Positions 35,895-43,070 of a stretch of 51,389 nucleotides of DNA are shown in pieces; positions within the stretch are counted from its first letter, which is position 1; every line of letters starts with the position of its first letter. The stretch is from Acetatifactor muris. Its GTDB lineage: Bacteria > Bacillota > Clostridia > Lachnospirales > Lachnospiraceae. The notes beneath the pieces were generated by a model. That model ran no database searches. It worked only from the letters and a program-made list of their open reading frames with translations, and was not told where the DNA came from. A program made the translations under genes and the position numbers. The DNA is taken from assembly GCA_023664365.1 (NCBI GenBank), contig JAMPFR010000018.1, forward strand, positions 1-51,389. The letters run 5' to 3'.

Positions 35895-36548
35895 CTACAT
35901 TCGGAACAGCAGCTCTTTCCCCAGGGAGATGAAATAGGACACGCCCTGCAGAACCATGCTGAAAAACAGCATCAGGATAAATACGATTACAAGCATTGCA
36001 AACAGGGTAGCTACCATAAACAGAATATTTTTCCCCGCGGAATATTCATGTATCTGTCCCATGCCCGCTATGAACAACAGAGCGCACCACACCAGAGACA
36101 TGGCACCCAGCACCATATAAAACGCCGCCTCGTCCTTCGTCACGAAATTACTGAATATCATCAGCGGAACCTGCACCAGCACATAAGGCGTCAGACAGTA
36201 GCAGCTTGCCATATACACCTGCCCCAGCCGGCCCTTGCCGTCGAACAGGGTAGTCAGCGCCCAGTTTCCCACCACGAACATCATCAACGGGAACACAACG
36301 CTGGCAAGATAGAGAAAAATGTTCAGTTCCTCCCAGTACACCTTCATAAAGAGAAAACTGGTGTATTTCAGCTTCATCACTCTGACGATCAGCGTCAGAG
36401 CCAGAATGGTGTTCGCCGCCGCGTAAGTCCCCCTTTTCTCATGGGTCAAATCCCAAAAGCCGTCCAGTGGATGGGTGGTGCAGTACAGCGCAAACTTCAG
36501 TGAATCTAAATATTTTTGCAGCTTTGCTTTGGTTGTTGAAGCTATCAT
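35895..36548 (-). CDS. Yip1-family membrane protein
   Basis: This 217-residue protein has five or so membrane segments in the Yip1 arrangement ('PLDGFWDLTHEKRG' before the first span, 'YCLTPYVLVQVPLMIF' in the middle). The start follows CGGAGG. Bacterial Yip1 proteins have no established reaction; they recur next to DUF5696-like and NHL-repeat proteins in sugar-transport operons, as here. Confidence 0.82.
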   Translation of the reverse strand: MIASTTKAKLQKYLDSLKFALYCTTHPLDGFWDLTHEKRGTYAAANTILALTLIVRVMKLKYTSFLFMKVYWEELNIFLYLASVVFPLMMFVVGNWALTTLFDGKGRLGQVYMASCYCLTPYVLVQVPLMIFSNFVTKDEAAFYMVLGAMSLVWCALLFIAGMGQIHEYSAGKNILFMVATLFAMLVIVFILMLFFSMVLQGVSYFISLGKELLFRM

Positions 36549-36565
36549 ACCCGGCCTCCGTTATT

Positions 36566-38068
36566 CTAGCGTCTGAAGATATCGGCGATATCTATCTCGT
36601 GCTTGATTGCTTTTACCTTACCGATGGACATGGGGATCAGGAACAACGCCAGAATCACCACGACAATCACCGCAATGTGATCCTCCACCCACTCCTTCCT
36701 GTACTGCTTGTAAGCCTTGGAGTAGTTGTCTGCGTCATATTTCAGTTCAAAATAGTCCAGGGCCTCCCCGTATTTCTCCTGGCTCAGCAGCGCCCTGCCG
36801 ATACCGATATAAGCGAGGTCATAGTTGCCGTTCAGCTTCATAACCTCCTGCCAGGTTTCCCCCGAAGCCTCATACTCTCCTGCATTGAACTGATCCATGG
36901 CCCGGTATACCAGACTTCCGAAGTTGGTAGGGCTCAGCAGCGTCAGGCTGCAGTCCATGGAATCCAGCACCAGCAGGTCGGCGCCCATATGATCCAGGGC
37001 GGAGGGCATCTTGAAATATCCGTCCATATTACCGCTTCCGCCGCAGGCAAACAGCATTCTGCCCTGGTCGTTATAGCCGAAGAGACGGCCTCGCTTTTCG
37101 TCCAGGCACACATACACATCGTTGTCCATGGCTGTCACGTCTTTAAAGCTGGAAGGACCTTCATAGCCGCCTCCCGATCCCATGTACAGATCGCCGTAGA
37201 CAGGCCATTCACCGTTCCGTACCAGAATGTCGTTTCCCAGAAGGTTCAGCCTGCGCACCGCGGAATCCACATTATCCTTCAAATCCTCCTCTATCTGTTC
37301 TCCTTCCACCACATAGATAAAGCCTTCATAATCCATGTAGAGATTATCGTATTCCGTGGGGACGAAGGATTCCATTCTCTCTCTCTGGGCCTGGGTTGCC
37401 AGCTTTTTCCAGATATAATCCGTCCAATTGAACCTTACCTTGGTGGCTCCTATGAAGCCGGAGAACTCCCCGTCTCTCTCATATTTAATCAGTCCCTTGT
37501 TGATACCGCCCGCCACACAGTACACGCGATCCGCGGTATCAATGGCAATCTTGGAGGGCTGAAAGGCCGCTTCCGGATCCAGTGTGGAATCCACCGGCTT
37601 GTCAAACTGCATGAGATAATTCAAATCCTTATCCAGCTTTAAGATACGGGCGTTTCCCCTGTCCGCTATGAAGAAAGCCCCTTCCTCCGAAACCGCAATA
37701 TCCGTGGGAGAGGAAAAGGTAGTCACCTCCACGTCTCCCTTGAATTCGTCGATAATCCGCCTGACCTCCAGCGTATCCTCGCCAACTCTCTCCAGCTCAA
37801 GGATACGGTTGTTCCCTGTATCGCAGAGATAGATCAGATTTCCCGTCACAAACAGTCCCTGAGGAGCGGAAAGATTTTTGTCCAGTCCCAGATCTGCGGA
37901 GGTGAACACGCCGATTACCGTATAAAAATCCGGCGACCCCTGAACATCCCCCCACCAGTCGTAATTATAGGTATAATTTTCTTCGCCTGCGCAGACCGCC
38001 ATGGAGGAGGATCCCAATATCACGGCGCCCAGTGCCAGCGCACCGATTCTCTTAATCATCTTTTTCAT
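36566..38068 (-). CDS. Secreted, C-terminally anchored NHL-repeat/TPR protein
   Basis: This 500-residue protein has a signal peptide (cleavage near 'SMAVCAGEE'), then NHL-type propeller repeats ('LSAPQGLFVTGNLIYLCDTGNNRILEL', 'FSSPTDIAVSEEGAFFIADRGNARILKL'), a short TPR-like region ('AMDQFNAGEYEASGETWQEVMKL', 'LLSQEKYGEALDYF') and a C-terminal membrane span ('IAVIVVVILALFLIPM') with a cytoplasmic tail. NHL propellers bind proteins or polysaccharide. Co-encoded with Yip1 and DUF5696-like proteins; the three probably form one membrane assembly. Confidence 0.85.
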   Translation of the reverse strand: MKKMIKRIGALALGAVILGSSSMAVCAGEENYTYNYDWWGDVQGSPDFYTVIGVFTSADLGLDKNLSAPQGLFVTGNLIYLCDTGNNRILELERVGEDTLEVRRIIDEFKGDVEVTTFSSPTDIAVSEEGAFFIADRGNARILKLDKDLNYLMQFDKPVDSTLDPEAAFQPSKIAIDTADRVYCVAGGINKGLIKYERDGEFSGFIGATKVRFNWTDYIWKKLATQAQRERMESFVPTEYDNLYMDYEGFIYVVEGEQIEEDLKDNVDSAVRRLNLLGNDILVRNGEWPVYGDLYMGSGGGYEGPSSFKDVTAMDNDVYVCLDEKRGRLFGYNDQGRMLFACGGSGNMDGYFKMPSALDHMGADLLVLDSMDCSLTLLSPTNFGSLVYRAMDQFNAGEYEASGETWQEVMKLNGNYDLAYIGIGRALLSQEKYGEALDYFELKYDADNYSKAYKQYRKEWVEDHIAVIVVVILALFLIPMSIGKVKAIKHEIDIADIFRR

Positions 38069-38085
38069 ACGCCACCTCGTCCCCC

Positions 38086-38994
38086 TTAATCTTTCAGACC
38101 GGAACTGGCCATGGTCTCCAGAATCTGGCTCTCGGAGAAAATAAATATTGCAATGGGTACGGCCATGAGAACCACCAGCACGGCTGCGCCCTGCCCCGTT
38201 CTGGCGATACCGCCGCCCTGAATCTGCTGCATGGCAAATACCAGCGTCTTCTTTTCCTCGGAATAGATAAAGGTGGACGCCTTGTTATTCCAGAGCCCCT
38301 GCACGGAAAAGATAATCAGCGTCATCCACGCAGGCTTTACATTGGGCATAACAACACTTCTGAATACCTTCCACTCACTGGCGCCGTCTATCTTTGCCGC
38401 CTCGACCAAAGACATGGGCAGGCCCTCCATAAACTGCTTCATCAGGAACAGGCCCATGGGTGAAGCAAAAGCGGGAATGATGATAGCCCAGTAAGTGTCC
38501 ACCCAGCCCAGCTTGTTAATAATCAGATAGTTGGGGATGGCGGTAACATATCCCGTGAACATCATGGCAATGGTAACCAGCTTGAAGAATGCCTGACCGC
38601 CGGGAAACTCATATTTTGCCAGGACGAAAGCCGCCATGGAAGCGATAATCAAATGCCCTGCCGTACCCACCGTCGTGATAAACACTGTATTGAACAGATA
38701 TCTGGAGAAGGTAACCCAGGACTTGCCCATGGTGACGAACAAATCCGAAAAGTTATCCAGCGTAGGGTTCTGAGCCAGAATCTTAGGCGGGAACCGGAAC
38801 AGCTCATCCAGGGGCTTCAGCGCGTTTGACACCGCAAATATAATGGGGAAAAACATGATAAAGGCCACCAGGGCAAGGAACAGATAAAGCGCCAGATCCC
38901 CCGCTATGGAACGGTTGGGCTTTCTCCTCTTTATCAGCTTCTTTCGATACTCTTTTTCCACGACTGCTTCTTTTCCGTTTTTCTTTTTGCTCAT
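38086..38994 (-). CDS. Sugar ABC transporter permease, MalG/UgpE type (second importer)
   Basis: This 302-residue permease has six membrane segments and the EAA loop 'VEAAKIDGASEWKVFRSVVMPNVKP'. It follows its partner permease by 1 base. A second complete permease pair within 7 kb of another implies two importers with different binding proteins and possibly different oligosaccharide lengths or decorations. Confidence 0.93.
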   Translation of the reverse strand: MSKKKNGKEAVVEKEYRKKLIKRRKPNRSIAGDLALYLFLALVAFIMFFPIIFAVSNALKPLDELFRFPPKILAQNPTLDNFSDLFVTMGKSWVTFSRYLFNTVFITTVGTAGHLIIASMAAFVLAKYEFPGGQAFFKLVTIAMMFTGYVTAIPNYLIINKLGWVDTYWAIIIPAFASPMGLFLMKQFMEGLPMSLVEAAKIDGASEWKVFRSVVMPNVKPAWMTLIIFSVQGLWNNKASTFIYSEEKKTLVFAMQQIQGGGIARTGQGAAVLVVLMAVPIAIFIFSESQILETMASSGLKD

Positions 38995-38995
38995 A

Positions 38996-39934
38996 TCAGG
39001 TCCCTACTCTTCTCAACAGACTTTGGATTGCTTTGTTACAAAGATACATCATCAGGAACAGAATCGTTGCAATGGCACATGCGTAACCCATCTCGAATCT
39101 GGTGAAGCCGTAGTCGTACAGATGGGTAACGATGGTCCGGGCCGCATAGTCCGTACTGGGATACCCGCACAGCGCCATGGTGACGTCGCAGACGCCGAAG
39201 GACTGGGTAATAGTCATAATGGCGCCGAACATCAACATGGGCTTCATGTTGGGAAGGGTAATATACCACAGTTCCTGCCAGCGGTTCTTAATGCCGTCCA
39301 TGTACCCGGCCTCAAACTGGGATCTGTCCACGCCCTGCAGGCCTGCCACAAAGGAAAGGAATCCGGTTCCCAGGCTCATCCACAGGATGACCAGCATACA
39401 GACGGGCAGCATGTAATCCGGATTAATCAGCCAGAGCACCGGCGTGTCGATAATCCCCAGCTCCATCAGGAAGGAATTCACATAGCCGTAAGCGTCTCCC
39501 CGGAAGAATACGGAGAAAATCACATAACAGTTGCCTGCAATGGAGGGCGCATAGAATACAATAACCGCTATACTCCGCACCCACCTGGGCAGCTCGTTGA
39601 TCAGCCAGGCGAACAGGAAGGACATAATATACCCCAGAGGGCCTGTGACAACAGCTATCAGCAAAGTATTTTTGATAGCCTGGAGGAAAATGTCATCCTC
39701 CAGCACCAGGCTGATGTAGTTCTGAAGCCCGATAAATCTGGCCGGTTCCAGAATATTGTAGTAAGTAAAGCTGAAGAAAATGGAAATCACCACCGGCGCA
39801 ATGAAGAACAGTGTGAACAATATTGCATAGGGCGCCAGGAAGGCATAACACATTTTGCTTCTCTTCGCCTTTTTCAAAGCCACCTGCATATTGTGCCTGC
39901 GCAGGATAAAATATTTTTTAATGTATTCTTTCAT
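38996..39934 (-). CDS. Sugar ABC transporter permease, MalF/UgpA type (second importer)
   Basis: This 312-residue permease has six membrane segments and an EAA-like loop 'FEAGYMDGIKNRWQELWYITLPNMKP'. The ATG follows AGAGGGG by 7 bases and lies 12 bases after the binding-protein gene. A basic N-terminus precedes the first span. Confidence 0.93.
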   Translation of the reverse strand: MKEYIKKYFILRRHNMQVALKKAKRSKMCYAFLAPYAILFTLFFIAPVVISIFFSFTYYNILEPARFIGLQNYISLVLEDDIFLQAIKNTLLIAVVTGPLGYIMSFLFAWLINELPRWVRSIAVIVFYAPSIAGNCYVIFSVFFRGDAYGYVNSFLMELGIIDTPVLWLINPDYMLPVCMLVILWMSLGTGFLSFVAGLQGVDRSQFEAGYMDGIKNRWQELWYITLPNMKPMLMFGAIMTITQSFGVCDVTMALCGYPSTDYAARTIVTHLYDYGFTRFEMGYACAIATILFLMMYLCNKAIQSLLRRVGT

Positions 39935-39946
39935 CTTTATACCCCT

Positions 39947-42910
39947 CTATTCTGCTACCGGCATGCCGAATTCGTTCCGTTTCTTGTCTATCTCGTCATT
40001 TATCTTAATAGAGTAGTCGATAATGGTATTTCTCACGTCGTCCTTATCGTTCAAAACCTTGCGGATGGCGTTTGCAATGTGGCGTCCCGTATAATAACCG
40101 CCGGGAACCTCCCTGATGCCCACCGTCTGTTCCCACTGTTCGTTCAGCACCTCAATGTCATCGGCGCTCCAGGACAACTGCCGGAAGGCGTCCCTGTTTG
40201 CGGTGTTGTATCTGGCGGAGGAGCCGAGTAGCGCCTCTATCTCTCGCCCGAACCGCACCTGGGTATCCGCATCCGCCCACCATTTCATGAATTCCCAGGA
40301 TTTCTGCTTCAGACTCTCATTGTCCGTGGCGATCATCATGGTGGCAGCTCCGGTGATGAAATCGGAGCGGTCTATGTAGGTATTGCCGTTCTCATCCGTT
40401 TTCTCCGTGCCGGGAATCAGAGTGAAGTCCCAGAGTCCTCTGATTTCGGGGGCGGATACCATCAGCGTGTTGTACACCGAGTAAGCCTGAACCCCTATGG
40501 GCATCTCGCCGGAGCGGAATCGGCTGACAAAATCATATATTGTAGGAATTCCGTAATCGTTAAAATACTTTACATAATCTTCAAAGGCCTGAACCCCCGC
40601 CTCGGTATCCACCGTGGTCCTGGTGCCGTCTGCATTATACAGGTCGCCGCCGTTCTGGAAGAGCAGCGCAAAGTACATGGACAAATCAGGGGTATTGGAG
40701 GCAACGGCCGTGGTAGCCGAGGCCGTGCTGCTGGAGCCCGCCGCCGTGGGCAGCCCCACCGACAGGTTGTTGCCCTGAATGGTGGGCATCATTTCCTCCA
40801 GCTCCTTCCAGGTCTGGGGAACCTCCAGTCCCAGCTCCTCCAGGACGTCCGTGCGGTAAAACAGCACATTGAAGGTCTGGGTCTCCGGTATGGCGTAAAT
40901 GCCGCCGTCCAGAGAATACTGCTCATAGGAGCTTGGGGTGTAAGGAGCAAGCACTTCCTCCCAGCCCTCAAACTGGGTAATATCCTCAGAGGCGTTGCGC
41001 AGCGCATAGTTTACGGGCTGATCGGCCCCCACGGAAAGCACCACATTGGGGCCTCTTCCCGCGATGACTGCATTCAGCAGCGCATCCGCTCCCACAATCT
41101 CTACGTTTACTTTAATTCCCGTATCGGGTGTGAAGGATTCGTCTACCATGGATTTCAAAATCGTTCCCTGGTCCCGGCCCGTCAGAACCCAGACCTTGAT
41201 GATCTCCTCTTCCTTCCCCTCCTCATACACATCTCCTACGGCGTTATAGTCCACCACAAAGGAAGCGCCGAAGGACTTCAGTTCATGCCAGAGCTGCATA
41301 AATCCGTTGGATTTCTTCTGCTTCACTTCAGCGTCCACACCGCTGACCACCAGATAATCAATGTCCAGCTTGGTCTCGCTCATATTTAAGGTAGCCGTGC
41401 CCACTGCCGTGATATTATCCTTGAAGGTAACAAACTCTGTGGTAATCTTCTGGGGCTTTTCACAGAACCGCTCCATCTGCTGGGCCACGGTCTGGGCCGT
41501 TGCAATCTGGTCCGCCTTCTGACCGCTGTAAGCCACCATATCATCCACGATTTTAAAGAGCCGTTTGGATTCCAGATCCATGGCCTCCATAATCTCGGGG
41601 TAATTCCTCTGAATCTGATAATCTCTGTACTGGTCGGGATTCGCGCCGGTGTAAACAAGGATCTTCCTGTATATCTGGTTTAAGCGGAAGGTGGAATCCT
41701 CCAGATCCTCCAGAATGGAACCCAGACCTCCCAGCGCCGCTTCCATGCGGATGGTGTGCTTTCCCGCCGTCAGATAAAACTGAAAAGGTGTGCCGTCCTC
41801 ATCGGCCAGCTTCTTGTATTCCCAGTCATTACTGTATTCAAAAGGAACCGCCTGCAGCTCGGAGAAAGGAATCTCCCCGTCTATGTATACCATCCTGTTG
41901 GACACGCTGCCCCGGGCGTAATTCTGACGTCCCTTGAACATGATATTGTAATAGCCGTCCTCGGGCACCTCAAATTCCCATTCAATCCACTGCCCGGCGC
42001 TCCTCCAGGCGTCGCCGCCCACATAGTTCAAAACGGTCTTTGTCACGCTGTTGGGCTGGGTGGTAGGTGAAGACCTGTCGTATTTCGCGTACAGGGAGGA
42101 TTCGGAACGTATAGTGGAATCTTCCCCCTCAATTACCTGTACATAATTTCTGGCTGCCTCGGACATGGATACCGACGGCTGCTTTGCCGTATATTCCTCA
42201 TAGGAATCCAGCTGAGAGACGGCAGCCACCACCAGCTTTCTCAGCACCATGGGCTCATTTTCCGCCTCCAGGCTGATTTCGTTCTTTCCCTGCTCAAGAT
42301 AGAAAAGGTAAGGCTCCGTGATATACCCTCTGTCATCTCTGAAATAAGAGTTCTGCCAGTCATATACCTCCACCTGGGTGGGACGGATCTGGTTGCCCTG
42401 ATTGTCAACCCTGACCTGGCCGCCGTTGGTCCAGATTCTGGTAAAGGAAACATTTCTGGCGTCTCCGAAAGGAATCTCTCCGTTAATATAGATGACCCTC
42501 TCAGCCGCCACGCCTCTGGACTCAGGGATCAGGTACTCCATATAGACGTTGTAATAACCGGTCTCGGGTACGTCCACCTCCCAGCTTACGAAAGAGCCGG
42601 TATCGGTATAAAGAGCCTCCGGAACACCCTCATAGTCCGTCACCTTCTTCACTTCCCCGTCTCCGGAAGCCGTGTAGTCAAACAAATCCACTTCTATGTT
42701 CTGTGTAGCGTATACCGCACCTGCATGGGCATTCAGGTACCCCGAATAGGTTCCCTCCCTCTCCATGCCCTCCACATCCGTGTTGAGATCCACGCCGGCA
42801 TATTTGTCGTGAAAATCCTCCACACCCCGCAGAGACATAAGGACAGCGACCAATACAATCGCCGCCACAACCGCTGCCGCTATCATCGCCTTCTTAACAG
42901 AACTTTTCAT
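39947..42910 (-). CDS. Sugar-binding protein with two N-terminal carbohydrate-binding-like modules
   Basis: The start at 42910 (GGAGG 5 bases upstream) gives 987 residues. There is an uncleaved-looking N-terminal membrane anchor and no lipobox. Two similar beta-sandwich modules follow (about 85-240 and 265-420), each with 'GYYN(V/I)', '(R)V/MVYI(N/D)GEIPF' and a closing 'F/YLEQGKNEISLEA' type strand, resembling CBM6/35-like modules. After a helical spacer, residues 570-980 are a family 1 solute-binding protein ('VWVLTGRDQGTILKSMVDESF', 'YAIPETQTFNVLFYRTDVLEELGL'). The fusion would let the transporter hold polymeric xylan near its binding site. Partner of the two permeases immediately downstream. 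Confidence 0.88.
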   Translation of the reverse strand: MKSSVKKAMIAAAVVAAIVLVAVLMSLRGVEDFHDKYAGVDLNTDVEGMEREGTYSGYLNAHAGAVYATQNIEVDLFDYTASGDGEVKKVTDYEGVPEALYTDTGSFVSWEVDVPETGYYNVYMEYLIPESRGVAAERVIYINGEIPFGDARNVSFTRIWTNGGQVRVDNQGNQIRPTQVEVYDWQNSYFRDDRGYITEPYLFYLEQGKNEISLEAENEPMVLRKLVVAAVSQLDSYEEYTAKQPSVSMSEAARNYVQVIEGEDSTIRSESSLYAKYDRSSPTTQPNSVTKTVLNYVGGDAWRSAGQWIEWEFEVPEDGYYNIMFKGRQNYARGSVSNRMVYIDGEIPFSELQAVPFEYSNDWEYKKLADEDGTPFQFYLTAGKHTIRMEAALGGLGSILEDLEDSTFRLNQIYRKILVYTGANPDQYRDYQIQRNYPEIMEAMDLESKRLFKIVDDMVAYSGQKADQIATAQTVAQQMERFCEKPQKITTEFVTFKDNITAVGTATLNMSETKLDIDYLVVSGVDAEVKQKKSNGFMQLWHELKSFGASFVVDYNAVGDVYEEGKEEEIIKVWVLTGRDQGTILKSMVDESFTPDTGIKVNVEIVGADALLNAVIAGRGPNVVLSVGADQPVNYALRNASEDITQFEGWEEVLAPYTPSSYEQYSLDGGIYAIPETQTFNVLFYRTDVLEELGLEVPQTWKELEEMMPTIQGNNLSVGLPTAAGSSSTASATTAVASNTPDLSMYFALLFQNGGDLYNADGTRTTVDTEAGVQAFEDYVKYFNDYGIPTIYDFVSRFRSGEMPIGVQAYSVYNTLMVSAPEIRGLWDFTLIPGTEKTDENGNTYIDRSDFITGAATMMIATDNESLKQKSWEFMKWWADADTQVRFGREIEALLGSSARYNTANRDAFRQLSWSADDIEVLNEQWEQTVGIREVPGGYYTGRHIANAIRKVLNDKDDVRNTIIDYSIKINDEIDKKRNEFGMPVAE

Positions 42911-42946
42911 AGTTTCCTCCATTAATTCAGTCATAAATGCCATTGG

Positions 42947-42975
42947 AATATAGAAAGAACATGCTAACTGCACAA
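42947..42975 (-). promoter_or_regulatory. Promoter upstream of the second importer
   Basis: On the minus strand: -35 TTGTGC (42970-42975), 17-base spacer, -10 TATATT (42947-42952), about 35 bases before the ATG at 42910. It provides an internal start for the transporter genes separate from the upstream enzyme genes. Confidence 0.6.
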
Positions 42976-43070
42976 AAAATTTATCTGAATCCGTCTTAAA
43001 TGAGTTACTTTGTGTAAAAAGTATACCATGGCGGGCCGATAACATCTCCTCAAATATTGCTTTCATCCTC

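Noticed and set aside
38906-40231. 441-codon plus-strand open frame across permease and binding-protein genes
   Set aside because: It crosses gene boundaries on the opposite strand and its translation looks like antisense code.
42911-43066. 52-residue N-terminal extension of the large binding protein
   Set aside because: The extension lacks a ribosome binding site and covers the promoter; GGAGG lies right before the ATG at 42910.
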